Shown piece by piece: positions 34,883-45,270 of a stretch of DNA of 64,000 nt. The notes below the pieces were generated by a model. That model saw nothing but the letters and a program-made list of their open reading frames with translations, had not been told where the DNA came from and made no database searches. A program made the position numbers and the translations under genes. The DNA is taken from NCBI GenBank assembly GCA_012960225.1, contig DUBS01000004.1, forward strand, positions 1-64,000. The letters run 5' to 3'. The stretch comes from Gemmatimonadota bacterium (GTDB lineage Bacteria > Gemmatimonadota > Gemmatimonadetes > Longimicrobiales > Gaopeijiaceae). The first letter of the stretch is position 1, and the number at the start of each line of letters is the position of its first letter.

Positions 34883-35746
34883 TTAATCCCTCCGGTTCCT
34901 ACGGCCAATAGGAGTCATTGTTCCATGCCCCTCCCCACTCACACCAACCTTGAGGCGCACCTCTGCTCCTCGCTCCAACTCGATTTCAGAGGCAGGCTCC
35001 TGCTCAACCACAACACCCTGGTCTCTACCGAAGCGAAAGACTTCCGCAATTTCAGAAACGACAAGCCCGAGTGAATCAAGCAAAACCAACGCCGCTTCTC
35101 TATCCAGTCCCAGGACTAATGGCATTGCCACTAAAGCTGGACCAGTACTCACGATTATAAGGACCTCAGCCGGTAGTGGGATGATAGTGTCGGGAGGAGG
35201 AAAGACTTCCAGCACGCTACCCCGAGGTAAATCGGCCTCAGCCGTATCCATAGACACGATAAATCCACTGCTCTCAAGAACGATTTGAGCATGGTCTTCA
35301 GTCAACCCTAACACATCGGGCACAGATCGTAATTGAGGACCAAGGCTGACCGTAACCCTCACTTGGCTTTCCGGCCTGAGTACCTGTCCTGGAAGTGGTG
35401 ACTGGCCAATGATCAACGCCTCTGGTACAGATGGATGGAGCAGAGAGTCAATCTCACCTAAAACCAAGCCTGCTCCCGTTAGGCGTTCGCGAGCGGTCGC
35501 AAGCCCTCCTCCACGAACATCCGGTACTTCGAAGAGATCCCCCGGAGGAGGTGGAAGTGGGAAGATGAATTGTGTGGTTATCAGATAGCCACCGAACCAA
35601 CCAAGTAGAGCGATCATTAGCACACTAAACCACAGGCGAGAGTACCTACCCTGTCCTCGTCTCTCGTTGCTAGCCCCAGCGATTGGCCCACGCGATTTAT
35701 CGCGTCGACTGCGCCTTCGCCGGGCGAGCGAGCCCCCTAACTTCAA
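34883..35746 (-). CDS. Membrane-anchored PASTA-repeat protein without kinase domain
   Basis: 287 residues: a short basic cytoplasmic N-terminus (RRRRSRRDK), one membrane helix (LWFSVLMIALLGWFGGYLI at about 38-56), then three PASTA repeats (about 73-137, 138-203, 204-270), which have the typical VPDVxG...A...L...G pattern: EVPDVRGGGLATARERL, VPDVLGLTEDHAQIVL and MPLVLGLDREAALVLLDSLG. PASTA repeats bind peptidoglycan fragments and usually sit on PknB-type kinases or PBPs; here there is neither. The start is TTG after GAGGAGG and overlaps the rsmB stop (TTGA). Confidence 0.88.
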   Translation of the reverse strand: MKLGGSLARRRRSRRDKSRGPIAGASNERRGQGRYSRLWFSVLMIALLGWFGGYLITTQFIFPLPPPPGDLFEVPDVRGGGLATARERLTGAGLVLGEIDSLLHPSVPEALIIGQSPLPGQVLRPESQVRVTVSLGPQLRSVPDVLGLTEDHAQIVLESSGFIVSMDTAEADLPRGSVLEVFPPPDTIIPLPAEVLIIVSTGPALVAMPLVLGLDREAALVLLDSLGLVVSEIAEVFRFGRDQGVVVEQEPASEIELERGAEVRLKVGVSGEGHGTMTPIGRRNRRD

Positions 35747-37056
35747 TGCATCCTCCTCAACCGGGCCGCGAACGATCCATCTCGCCCATCCTTGTCAGGG
35801 TGCACGCAAAGATAGCCGCTCTCATCCAAGAATTCTCCATCTACTGTGTCACTCGGTTCTAGCTCGAAACCAGAATTCCTTAAGAGAAAGCCCTCCACCA
35901 ACTCATGGTTTTCTTCTGGCTCAAGAGTACAGGTGGAGTAAATAAGCAGCCCACCCACACGGAGGAGGGGTGCTGCAGAATCCAACAGTCGATCTTGGAC
36001 CCTAGTGATCTTGGATACTGAATCTGGGCTGAGACGCCAGCGTATATCGGGATGGCGCGCAAGAGTACCCGTACCTGTGCATGGCACATCCAGTAAGATT
36101 GCATCTGCCGATTTGATCGGTGGATTATGTGCATCAGCAACGACACAATTAACCTGAACACCTGTCCTCTTAGCATTCTCTTGAACCATACGCATCCGTG
36201 ACTCCGAGCAGTCTGCAGCTAAAGTAGACCGAACCCCTGTGGCAATTGTGAGAGCCTTGCCACCAGGTGCCGCACATAAATCAGCAACTTCCATGCCTGG
36301 TGATATATTTGCATAGCATGTCACAAGATGTGAAGCTGGATCCTGAATGACTGCTTCAGGGAATGCGACCAACGCAGCTGCCGGACTTGAAGACCGTCTC
36401 AACCTCAAGCATTCAGTTCCATAGCCCACAGGATCTCCATCCAGTCCGGCCATCCTCAAGGTTTTTAGGGCCTCTTCTGCTCGTGCATGGAGAGGAGTTA
36501 AACAGGCTAACGGACGAGTGTTGTTAGCTTCAATGAGATCGAAAACCTTCTGGGTACCCCATCTCTTGAGCCAACGGTCGACCATCCACCTTGGGTGAGA
36601 TCCCCATGTCGTAAAGAATCCTACTGGATCAGAATCAAGATCTGGGAATTCCGCCGTATCAGCCCCTGCTGCAGCCAACCTTCGCAACACAGCGTTCACA
36701 AGTCCAGCTGCGCCTTTCCCCGCTAGTGCGCGTATCTGAGCTACTGCCTCTGAGACTGCCGCGTAGTCAGGCACCGAATGCATATAAAGCAACTGGTAGG
36801 CAGCAAGCCTTAGGACTTCTCGTACGTTCGGATCGAGGGTGTCCACACCCCTGTGCACATGAGGTGAAAGTAGATAATCAAGTCGACTTTGAAGTCTCGT
36901 CACACCATAGGAGAGTTCGTGAGCGAACGCTCGCTCTCGAGCTTCCACACCTTGGATGCATGACCCCAGAGCTCTGTCGAGCCGACGTCCGCGCTCAACT
37001 TGTTCGCGTATTTTGAAGGCGGTCCGTCGGCCAAGGCTGCACCCGTCTCTTGTCAC
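35743..37056 (-). CDS. rsmB: 16S rRNA (cytosine-967) methyltransferase RsmB
   Basis: SAM-dependent m5C methyltransferase of the RsmB/Sun family, 437 residues. The N-terminal NusB-like RNA-binding domain covers about 1-140 (ELSYGVTRLQSRLDYLL, LRLAAYQLLYMHSVPDYAAV). The methyltransferase part has DLCAAPGGKALTIA (SAM loop), DVPCTGTGTLARHPDIRWRL and YSTCTLEPEENHELV, which carry the two catalytic cysteines. GTG start three bases after the thiG stop. The usual neighbours def and fmt are upstream but separated by three thiamin genes. Confidence 0.95.
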   Translation of the reverse strand: MTRDGCSLGRRTAFKIREQVERGRRLDRALGSCIQGVEARERAFAHELSYGVTRLQSRLDYLLSPHVHRGVDTLDPNVREVLRLAAYQLLYMHSVPDYAAVSEAVAQIRALAGKGAAGLVNAVLRRLAAAGADTAEFPDLDSDPVGFFTTWGSHPRWMVDRWLKRWGTQKVFDLIEANNTRPLACLTPLHARAEEALKTLRMAGLDGDPVGYGTECLRLRRSSSPAAALVAFPEAVIQDPASHLVTCYANISPGMEVADLCAAPGGKALTIATGVRSTLAADCSESRMRMVQENAKRTGVQVNCVVADAHNPPIKSADAILLDVPCTGTGTLARHPDIRWRLSPDSVSKITRVQDRLLDSAAPLLRVGGLLIYSTCTLEPEENHELVEGFLLRNSGFELEPSDTVDGEFLDESGYLCVHPDKDGRDGSFAARLRRMH

Positions 37057-37059
37057 GGT

Positions 37060-37878
37060 TCAGTCCAGCATTCCCACCTTAGGAGACGACGGAACCGCGA
37101 TTTCACGAGATTTCATACGCCCAGCTAGAAAGGCAAGCCGCCCAGAAATCGTGGCAGCCTTCATCGCATGAGCCATCCTGACCGGGTCCTTGGCTGCTGC
37201 CAATGCAGTATTCATGAGGACGCCATCCACACCTTGTTCCATGGTGAGACACGCGTCGGACGCAGTTCCTACCCCTGCGTCTACGATGATTGGGACTTCA
37301 AGCCTCCGCTTGATCTCCCTAATGAAGTAGGGATTCACAACACCAAGTCCACTGCCAATTGGACTTGCAAGCGGCATAACCGCGACACAACCCACATCTT
37401 CAAGTCGGAGTGCGGTAATGAGATCATCGTTGGTATATGCCATTACCTTGAACCCTTCATCGGTAAGAATCTGCGCCGCTTCGATCGTAGCCTGAACGTC
37501 CGGTAAAAGCGTCTCATCATCACCGATGACCTCCAGCTTCACGAACTCGTTGAAGCCAGCTGCCCGAGCCAGCCTCGCGTACCGGATTGCATCCTCGGCC
37601 GTGTGGCATCCAGCAGTATTTGCCAATAAGAAAAACTCTTCTGAGCTCAGGTGATGTAGGATTGCCTCCTCTCTTGTCCGGTCGAGATCCACACGACGCA
37701 CCGCAACTGTCACCATCTCGGCACCACTCGCCCTAATGGCATCAACCATGATCTGGTTCGTGGTATACTTTCCGGTACCGACAATAAGGCGTGACGTAAA
37801 CTTTACTCCTGCTATTTCTAAGGGACTATCGAGTCCTTGTGATACTTCAGCAGTTGCACCAAGGTCAGTTGTTGTCAT
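37060..37878 (-). CDS. thiG: Thiazole synthase ThiG
   Basis: Forms the thiazole-phosphate ring of thiamin from 1-deoxyxylulose 5-phosphate, the ThiS thiocarboxylate and dehydroglycine. TIM-barrel motifs: FTSRLIVGTGKY near the N-terminus, VKLEVIGDDETLLPDV (catalytic Lys), VMPLASPIGSGLGVVNPYF and IIVDAGVGTASDACLTMEQG. I place the start at the ATG at 37878 (MTTTDLG; 272 residues), four bases after the thiS stop, rather than the GTG at 37893 inside thiS. Neither a glycine oxidase (thiO) nor thiH, thiF or thiC is in the window. Confidence 0.96.
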   Translation of the reverse strand: MTTTDLGATAEVSQGLDSPLEIAGVKFTSRLIVGTGKYTTNQIMVDAIRASGAEMVTVAVRRVDLDRTREEAILHHLSSEEFFLLANTAGCHTAEDAIRYARLARAAGFNEFVKLEVIGDDETLLPDVQATIEAAQILTDEGFKVMAYTNDDLITALRLEDVGCVAVMPLASPIGSGLGVVNPYFIREIKRRLEVPIIVDAGVGTASDACLTMEQGVDGVLMNTALAAAKDPVRMAHAMKAATISGRLAFLAGRMKSREIAVPSSPKVGMLD

Positions 37879-37882
37879 CGGG

Positions 37883-38101
37883 TTAACCCCCACCTACGAA
37901 ATGGACAACCTCGATCGTATCCCCTTCACGGATATCAAAATCGGAGTATCTGTCACGGCCCAAAATCTGCTTGTTCAGCTCTACAACTACCGCCAAGGGA
38001 TTGATCTCAATGGCTTCGAGTAGACTCTGGACTGTATGACCAAATGTAATGTCCCGATCCTTACCATTTAATCGGACTTGAATGTGTTCAGTGCTGCTCA
38101 A
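37883..38101 (-). CDS. thiS: Sulfur carrier protein ThiS
   Basis: Ubiquitin-like 72-residue sulfur carrier that donates sulfur as a C-terminal thiocarboxylate to ThiG. It shows the family pattern QVRLNGKDRDI at the start, LAVVVELNKQILGRDRY in the middle, GDTIEVVHFVGGG at the end with the required terminal Gly-Gly (here GGG). Its ATG overlaps the TenI/ThiE-like stop by four bases (ATGA). Activation would need a ThiF-type enzyme, not seen here. Confidence 0.95.
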   Translation of the reverse strand: MSSTEHIQVRLNGKDRDITFGHTVQSLLEAIEINPLAVVVELNKQILGRDRYSDFDIREGDTIEVVHFVGGG

Positions 38102-38745
38102 CTGTGTTCTCCTTCGCCTAAATTGAGTTCAGAAAGATAAGCACGAACCGCATCACGTGGATTCTCAGCATTCCAGACCCCCCGTATGACAGCAACCCCC
38201 TTGGCGCCTGCGGCTAAGACACTACCGACTCGCTCCGGGGTGATGCCACCAATACCCAAGAGCGGCATGTCCCCAGCCACAGGGCACACCCTCAACATGA
38301 GAGATACACCCTCTGGCTCTATGCCATCATGACTGGGTGTCATGAAAAGTGTGCCCACAAACGCGTAATCTGCACCCTCTTCTTTTGCGATAGCAGATTC
38401 GCTCTCATCATGAACGGAGGCGCCAACCGTTAAATCGCGCCCAACAAGTCGACGTACAGCGTAGACGGGGAGAGATCTCTGCCCTAAATGCACGCCGTCA
38501 GCCGCTGTGGTCAACGCGATGTCCAAACGGTCATTCAGAAAGAGACTTCCACCTGTTGCGTCCGCTATTGGGCGTATTTTTGTGACCAATTCGTGAATCT
38601 TGCGCCCGTTCGTAGACGGACCACGAATATGCACGGCCACATCTGGACCTCCCGTTTCGAACACGGTTTTCATGACTCCTGTGATGTTCTGGCGTGCAAG
38701 TACACCATCGTCGGTCACCAAGTGCAAGTATGGGATCTTCTTCAC
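38098..38745 (-). CDS. TenI/ThiE-family protein, probably thiazole tautomerase
   Basis: 215-residue TIM barrel of the thiamin-phosphate synthase superfamily. The phosphate-binding part reads YAFVGTLFMTPSHDGIEPEG. ThiE normally has GxGPxFxTxTK here, while TenI has GHVFxTxxKxGxxGxG, so the sequence looks more like TenI, which aromatises the thiazole phosphate made by ThiG. HLGQRSLPVYAVRRLVG and LLGIGGITPERVGSVLAAGA are family blocks. The direct link to thiS and thiG supports the TenI role. The GTG start overlaps the fmt stop (GTGA). ThiE function is not excluded. Confidence 0.82.
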   Translation of the reverse strand: MKKIPYLHLVTDDGVLARQNITGVMKTVFETGGPDVAVHIRGPSTNGRKIHELVTKIRPIADATGGSLFLNDRLDIALTTAADGVHLGQRSLPVYAVRRLVGRDLTVGASVHDESESAIAKEEGADYAFVGTLFMTPSHDGIEPEGVSLMLRVCPVAGDMPLLGIGGITPERVGSVLAAGAKGVAVIRGVWNAENPRDAVRAYLSELNLGEGEHS

Positions 38746-39707
38746 TCGAAACGCTGGCCCAGTTCAACTCCCCGCCCATTAATCCAGTCTAGTGCACTCA
38801 TCCGCTGGCGACCCGCAGGCTGAACTTCCCTGACTAGTACAACACCTGAACTCGTGGAGATCACTAGTCCCTGTTCCGGGTCAACTCCAACCACAGTACC
38901 AGGAGATGGGATTTGAAATGATGTCTGTGCGCTAGCCTGGGAAGATTCCAACTCAGGTACGAGCCTCGGCCTGAAAAATTTGATCGGCATACCGGCCAAC
39001 TCCGACCACGCTCCCGGAGTGGCATCCATACCACGAATAAAGAGTGCTACCTCACTGGCTGATAAAGTCCAGTCAACTCTGGCAGTTTTGCGATCTACTT
39101 TGGGGGCATAGCTCACACCATCTTCCAACTGCTCTCTCTCATCCGCATTACCATGAACGAGGAGCTCTAGCGCTTCTCTGAGTGCTAGAGCTCCTCGTGC
39201 AGAAAGCCTAGACATCAGTTCTGATACGCTATCCTCATCGAAGATGGGTTCAGAGAGCTGGTGGATTATCGGCCCTGCGTCCATGGCCTCAACCATGCGC
39301 ATGACCGTGACTCCTGTCTGCCCGTGCCCGCGTATAATCGCCCAGTTTACAGGTGCTGCTCCTCTCAGCAGAGGAAGAAGCGAAGCATGTACGTTGATCG
39401 ATCCTAGGGAGGGAAGATCCAACACTTCACGCTTCAAGATATGCCCGTAAGCCACGACCACTGAGAGATCGGGTCTCAACCCTCTGATTTGCTCAATAAA
39501 TTCCTCTCCCTGAGGACGAATAGGTGCTATCACTTCATAGCCCAAAGCAAGTGCTTCTTCCTTTACCGGTGACCTCTTGAGGCGTTGCCCACGTCCGGCA
39601 GGTCGATCGGGTTGTGTAACAACTCCCACGACTTCTGCACCATCTTTCGCGAGCGCCTTCAGAGACGGGACCGCAAATTTAGGCGTTCCCCAGAAGAGAA
39701 TTCTCAT
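38742..39707 (-). CDS. fmt: Methionyl-tRNA formyltransferase
   Basis: Formylates initiator Met-tRNA using 10-formyl-THF. 321 residues. N-terminal MRILFWGTPKFAVPSLKAL, the catalytic region INVHASLLPLLRGAAPVNWAI (family N-x-H-x-SLLPxxRG) with the later Asp in TGVTVMRMVEAMDAG are all present, and a C-terminal OB-like domain. ATG after GAGGGAG. It lies nine bases after def, as in most bacteria, and overlaps the TenI-like gene downstream. Confidence 0.96.
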   Translation of the reverse strand: MRILFWGTPKFAVPSLKALAKDGAEVVGVVTQPDRPAGRGQRLKRSPVKEEALALGYEVIAPIRPQGEEFIEQIRGLRPDLSVVVAYGHILKREVLDLPSLGSINVHASLLPLLRGAAPVNWAIIRGHGQTGVTVMRMVEAMDAGPIIHQLSEPIFDEDSVSELMSRLSARGALALREALELLVHGNADEREQLEDGVSYAPKVDRKTARVDWTLSASEVALFIRGMDATPGAWSELAGMPIKFFRPRLVPELESSQASAQTSFQIPSPGTVVGVDPEQGLVISTSSGVVLVREVQPAGRQRMSALDWINGRGVELGQRFE

Positions 39708-39716
39708 CGCACTCCC

Positions 39717-40229
39717 TCAATCCTCTTCAGCTTGAATCTTTTTCCATTTTTTCATCAAGATACGGCGCTTGAGTGCGCTGACCCGGTCGACAAACAGTAT
39801 ACCGTCGACATGATCTATCTCATGCTGCAACACTCGCGCAAAAAGTCCATCAGCTTCCAGTTCAATCCGCCCACCATCAATACCGACCGCCTCCACCCTG
39901 ATAGCCGAGAATCTCTTTATCACCTCTTCTAGTCCGGGGATGCTCAGACAACCTTCTGGAGATTTTTCAGTGTCCGTGCTCGCCCACACGACCTTGGGGT
40001 TGATCAGAGCTAAACGGGCCTCAGGCTGTTCTTCACTTCTTAAGTCAACCACAATCACCCGCTGAGAGATTCCGATTTGGGGAGCTGCGAGACCAATACC
40101 TTCTGCATGGTACATCGTCTCGAACATATCACGTACCAGCATCTTTAGGTCCTGATCGAACACATTTACTTCGGCCGCTGCCGTCCGAAGGATTGGGTCG
40201 CCCATTATGACGACTTGATGCAAAGCCAC
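39717..40229 (-). CDS. def: Peptide deformylase
   Basis: Removes the formyl group from nascent proteins; 170 residues. The three metal-site motifs are visible: GIGLAAPQIG (motif 1), EGCLSIPG (motif 2, the Cys ligand) and VLQHEIDHVDG (motif 3, HExxH type written HEIDH). GTG start with AAGGA eight bases before. In transcription order it comes directly after yajC and before fmt. Confidence 0.96.
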   Translation of the reverse strand: MALHQVVIMGDPILRTAAAEVNVFDQDLKMLVRDMFETMYHAEGIGLAAPQIGISQRVIVVDLRSEEQPEARLALINPKVVWASTDTEKSPEGCLSIPGLEEVIKRFSAIRVEAVGIDGGRIELEADGLFARVLQHEIDHVDGILFVDRVSALKRRILMKKWKKIQAEED

Positions 40230-40240
40230 GAAGCGAGTCC

Positions 40241-40567
40241 TTACTCCTCTAGCGCGTTACCTTTATGATCGAGCACCGTTACGATGCAGGTGCGATCCAT
40301 CGTCACCCTCGTACTTTCGCCGGTCCTTACTATGAGCTGGGTCTCCTCAGCGTGAACGACCTTCCCGATGATACCACCGGTAGTCACGATGTCGTCCCCC
40401 TTCTTGACCGAGGACAACATCATCTCGTGTCGCTCTCGTTTTTTTGCTTCGGGTCGGATCAGCATGAAGTAGAGGATTGCGACCATCAAGCCCATCATAC
40501 CCATGTTGATGACCATGGAGTTTGGCCCCCGGGGAACCATCATCAATGCATTAAAGGCAAAATTCAC
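40241..40567 (-). CDS. yajC: YajC, accessory subunit of the Sec translocase
   Basis: Small inner-membrane protein of the SecDF-YajC complex, 108 residues. A single membrane helix (INMGMMGLMVAILYFMLIRP) is followed by the conserved RPEAKKRERHEMMLSSVKKG and DDIVTTGGIIGKVV. The frame is open further upstream into tgt, but a GTG at 40567 has GGAG seven bases before it and gives the normal size and a non-overlapping gene, so I use that. The typical next genes secD and secF are absent; def follows instead. Confidence 0.92.
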   Translation of the reverse strand: MNFAFNALMMVPRGPNSMVINMGMMGLMVAILYFMLIRPEAKKRERHEMMLSSVKKGDDIVTTGGIIGKVVHAEETQLIVRTGESTRVTMDRTCIVTVLDHKGNALEE

Positions 40568-40586
40568 TGGAGATCTCCGTACTGGG

Positions 40587-41753
<1,167 letters not shown>

Positions 41754-41845
41754 CTAACCGCTGCTCGTTCGAATGCAGTCTGACCTTATTTCAGCAGCAA
41801 CATCCGACACGATCGTTGACCACAGGATGAGTATAAGAAGTAAGG

Positions 41846-42943
41846 TTAATGAAGATCCACGACCGCCATAGCGTCTCCGTACGAATAGAACCTGTAACCA
41901 AACGCTATCGCCTGTTGATAGGCTGCCATCGTGTTCTCATACCCTGCGAACGCAGCCACAAGCATCAGTAATGTAGACCGCGGAAGATGAAAATTAGTCA
42001 GCAGACAATTTACGATCTGAAAATTGAACGAGGGACGTATGAAAAGCTGTGTGGTTCCTGACCCAGGGCGAACAAGCCCTCCCTCTTGCACAGCCGATTC
42101 AAGTGTTCTGACCACGGTCGTCCCGATCGCCCAAATCCGTCTGCCTGCCATGACGGACGTATTGATCGCTTCGGCGGCCTCCTTGGATATATGATAGTGT
42201 TCCTCGTGCAATTCATGCTCTGATGGATCGTCAACCGATACAGGGCGAAAAGTCCCAACCCCAACGTGAAGCGTCACAGCAACTCGACGGACTCCGTGTT
42301 CCTGCAGGCGTGTTAGTAAATCCTTTGTGAAATGGAGCCCGGCCGTGGGTGCCGCTATCGAACCAGGCTTACGAGCGTACACGGTCTGATATCGCTCCCG
42401 GTCCATCGGCTCATCCGACCGGCCAATGTAGGGAGGCAGGGGCATGTGGCCGTGCTTGTTGATTACATCCTCTGGTGTGAGGTCCGAGACAAGCCTGACC
42501 AACCGACCACTTTCCGGTGCCGAATCTAAGATTTCCACTGTTAGGTCAGGCGCGACGATTACCGTCCGGCCAGGCTTGAGCTTTGATCCCGGTCGTACTA
42601 GAGCTTCCCAAACATAAGGGTCACCTGAATCGTCTGATGGCCTCACGAGCAGAACTTCCGAGGGGGCTCCAGTTGATTTCCTTCCTAGTAGCCTCGCTGG
42701 CAGCACTCTGCTTTCATTGACGACAAGCACATCGCCTGGCTCGAACAACTCAACCATATCCCTACACTGCAGGTGGCGAAATTCAGGAAAGTTGTCTTCT
42801 CCCGGTGACAGAGCATCCATTGAACGCTCCACTACAAGTAGCTTACTAGCATCCCGAACTGGCATAGGGTATTTAGCCACACGTCCGGGCGGAAGTTCGT
42901 ACTCGTAGTCGGATACGTGCAAACCTTCAGGCGATAACGTCAC
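41846..42943 (-). CDS. queA: S-adenosylmethionine:tRNA ribosyltransferase-isomerase QueA
   Basis: Adds the cyclopentene-epoxide moiety from SAM to preQ1-tRNA. 365 residues. DYEYELPPGRVAKYPMPVRD at the N-terminus, then FEPGDVLVVNESRVLPARL, KPGSIAAPTAGLHFT, and NFHLPRSTLLMLVAAFAGYE are QueA signatures. It lies between ruvB upstream (25 bases) and tgt downstream on the same strand. Together with tgt it gives the last transferase steps of queuosine synthesis; preQ1 synthesis genes are not in the window. Confidence 0.97.
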   Translation of the reverse strand: MTLSPEGLHVSDYEYELPPGRVAKYPMPVRDASKLLVVERSMDALSPGEDNFPEFRHLQCRDMVELFEPGDVLVVNESRVLPARLLGRKSTGAPSEVLLVRPSDDSGDPYVWEALVRPGSKLKPGRTVIVAPDLTVEILDSAPESGRLVRLVSDLTPEDVINKHGHMPLPPYIGRSDEPMDRERYQTVYARKPGSIAAPTAGLHFTKDLLTRLQEHGVRRVAVTLHVGVGTFRPVSVDDPSEHELHEEHYHISKEAAEAINTSVMAGRRIWAIGTTVVRTLESAVQEGGLVRPGSGTTQLFIRPSFNFQIVNCLLTNFHLPRSTLLMLVAAFAGYENTMAAYQQAIAFGYRFYSYGDAMAVVDLH

Positions 42944-42968
42944 CGAAGCGAACTAACCAAGTCCCGTC

Positions 42969-44015
42969 TTACGACCCATCGGTAAAGAACGATTCCTGAG
43001 CATTTAGATTGCCGTCTGGGATTGTGTAACCGAAACGGCGGAATGCTCGAGGGGTCGCGACACGTCCCTGAGCAGTCCTCATCAGAAACCCCTCCATAAT
43101 CAAGAAAGGCTCATAGACCTCTTCCAGGGTGGTCGAATCCTCACCCATGGCAACAGCTAACGAATTCAGTCCTACAGGTCCTCCCTCAAATTTCTCGATG
43201 AGTGTTTTGAGGACACGTGCATCCATTTCATCCAAGCCGTACTCATCGACATCGAGCATCTTTAGTGCATCCTGCGCGACTTGCCCATCAATCTTCCCTT
43301 GGGCACGAACTTGAGCAAAGTCTCGGACCCTCTTTAGCAGTCGATTTGCTACTCGCGGAGTACCGCGAGCCCGTCTCGCCAACTCAATAGCCCCTTCTTC
43401 ATCTGTCTCCACATCCAAGATCTTGGCACTCCGACGAACGATGGTCACGAGCTCTTCAGGCGGATAAAAATTCAGTCGATGCACGATACCAAAACGGGCA
43501 CGCATTGGAGCAGTCAACAATCCGAAACGAGTAGTGGCTCCTACTAGGGTGAAGGGTTCCACCTTCATCGTCATCGTTTGAGCTTTTGGCCCGTCTGAGA
43601 GGCGTATATCGACCTGCCAGTCCTCCATCGCAGGATAGAGAAATTCTTCAATGACCGGACGTAGACGGTGAATCTCATCGATGAAAAGGATGTCCCCTTC
43701 CCGCTGGTTAGTCAGAATACCAACTAAGTCGGCTGGTTTCTCGAGTATGGGGCCTGACGTCGTCTTTATGTTGACACCCATCTCCCGAGCAAGGAGCGCG
43801 GCCATAGTCGTCTTGCCAAGACCTGGAGGTCCATGGAACAGGATGTGGTCAAGAGGTTCACGCCTCTGTTTTGCAGCTTCGATCGAGATTGACAGTGCTT
43901 CCTTGACCTTACCCTGCCCGATGAACTCCTCTAGCTGTCTCGGTCGCAGAGTTGGTTCACTTGCTGAGTCTTCGGTGAGTGATTCGGGTGTTGTTATATG
44001 GGTGTGTTCAGTCAT
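42969..44015 (-). CDS. ruvB: Holliday junction branch-migration ATPase RuvB
   Basis: AAA+ motor that drives branch migration with RuvA, 348 residues. The protein shows [12 protein letters not shown], Walker [10 protein letters not shown], Walker B in [10 protein letters not shown], the sensor 1 region [20 protein letters not shown], and the C-terminal DNA-binding winged helix with [23 protein letters not shown] start. The gap to ruvA upstream is 155 bases, longer than usual for a ruvAB pair. Confidence 0.97.
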   Translation of the reverse strand: MTEHTHITTPESLTEDSASEPTLRPRQLEEFIGQGKVKEALSISIEAAKQRREPLDHILFHGPPGLGKTTMAALLAREMGVNIKTTSGPILEKPADLVGILTNQREGDILFIDEIHRLRPVIEEFLYPAMEDWQVDIRLSDGPKAQTMTMKVEPFTLVGATTRFGLLTAPMRARFGIVHRLNFYPPEELVTIVRRSAKILDVETDEEGAIELARRARGTPRVANRLLKRVRDFAQVRAQGKIDGQVAQDALKMLDVDEYGLDEMDARVLKTLIEKFEGGPVGLNSLAVAMGEDSTTLEEVYEPFLIMEGFLMRTAQGRVATPRAFRRFGYTIPDGNLNAQESFFTDGS

Positions 44016-44170
44016 ACGGAAATCTCCCCGAAGTCCAACACCTCATGCAAGACATAGACCGAGCACTCAAGACCTATACACCCTAGTCGCTCTGTTACGG
44101 CATTGTAGGAATGTCCTATCAAATTAGAGGTTGCTCGACTCAAGATGCTCATAATTAAGTTGCTATAAGT

Positions 44171-44758
44171 TCAGGTAGCCGAAAGAGCTCGCCGAACCAA
44201 CTCTTCAGTCGAGTCCGGAACCCCATCCTCCTCCAATACCGCGCGGACCGCGGTATCAGCCACTGAAAATGAGTAACCCAGGTTTACTAAAGCCTGCACA
44301 GCGTTTTGCGCGCCACCGGTCACGCCATCCACTACAGGGGTCACAATTGCAAGGTCTGCGACTTTATCTGCAAGATCGAGTGCGATTCTCTCTGCCTTCT
44401 TCTTTCCTATGCCGCTCACCTGCTGAAGCGCAGTGGAGTCTTTCTCGACTAGGGCCCTTGCAAGACGCTCAACCGAATAGGTTGACATCATCGAGAGAGC
44501 GAGCTTCGCACCCACCCCTGTAGCACTCAGCAGTCTCTGGAAAAGCAGTCGCTCGTGAGCGTTAGAAAACCCGTACAGAGCGATAGAATTCTCAGTCACG
44601 ACCTGTAGGGTACGCAATTCAACCGAGCCACCCGGAGATGGAAGCTCCTGCAAAACCGTGATTGGGACCTCCACCTCGTAAACGACTCCTCCCGAAGTCT
44701 CGACCTCTACACATGCCGCATCTCGGGATAGGAGTTTTCCTTGAAGACGTGAGATCAT
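44171..44758 (-). CDS. ruvA: Holliday junction DNA helicase subunit RuvA
   Basis: Junction-recognition subunit, 195 residues from the ATG at 44758 (MISRLQGKLL), which overlaps the ruvC stop by four bases (ATGA) and matches the family N-terminus; the frame is open further upstream to 44794. OB-fold domain, then helix-hairpin-helix regions (LLSATGVGAKLALSMMST, QQVSGIGKKKAERIALDL) and a C-terminal domain III (QALVNLGYSFSVADTAVRAV). Confidence 0.96.
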   Translation of the reverse strand: MISRLQGKLLSRDAACVEVETSGGVVYEVEVPITVLQELPSPGGSVELRTLQVVTENSIALYGFSNAHERLLFQRLLSATGVGAKLALSMMSTYSVERLARALVEKDSTALQQVSGIGKKKAERIALDLADKVADLAIVTPVVDGVTGGAQNAVQALVNLGYSFSVADTAVRAVLEEDGVPDSTEELVRRALSAT

Positions 44759-45270
44759 AGACAGAGCTCTCCGGGAAAGCTGCCGATTAGGCAATGGCAG
44801 AGAGCTGTTGCGACCCCGTCCGCGGCATCTGCAGGCTTCGGGGGTTCTTTGAGTTTAAGCTTCTGCTGCACCATGAAACCAACCTGGTCTTTGGTCGCAT
44901 TACCACTCCCGACGACAGCTTTTTTGATCTGCCGAGGAGCGTACTCTGCAAGAGCAACCTCGTGGAGCGCCGCAGCCAATAGAATAGCCCCCCGAGCGTG
45001 TCCCAGCTTGAGAGCACTCTGGGCGTTCTTACCGTGGAAAACATCCTCGACAGACATTACGAAAGGTTGGTGACGTACGATCAAGGCCACAATCGCTTCA
45101 TAGATCTCTCGGATCCGGTCCGCGAGAACATGATTAGGTGACGTTCGAATAACACCGCATTCTACAAGGGTAACCGCACCACCTTCCCCGCGCGCGACTA
45201 AGCCATAGCCAGTAACCGCGGTCCCAGGATCAACCCCCAAGACCAGGACGTCGTTGGATTTCTCCGTCAC
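44755..45270 (-). CDS. ruvC: Crossover junction endonuclease RuvC
   Basis: Holliday junction resolvase, 171 residues. The acidic catalytic residues lie in LGVDPGTAVTGYG (first Asp), VEDVFHGKNAQSALKLG (Glu) and ADAADGVATALCH (last Asp pair). GTG start overlapping the yebC stop by four bases, and its own stop overlaps the ruvA start, so yebC-ruvC-ruvA are translationally coupled. Confidence 0.97.
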   Translation of the reverse strand: MTEKSNDVLVLGVDPGTAVTGYGLVARGEGGAVTLVECGVIRTSPNHVLADRIREIYEAIVALIVRHQPFVMSVEDVFHGKNAQSALKLGHARGAILLAAALHEVALAEYAPRQIKKAVVGSGNATKDQVGFMVQQKLKLKEPPKPADAADGVATALCHCLIGSFPGELCL

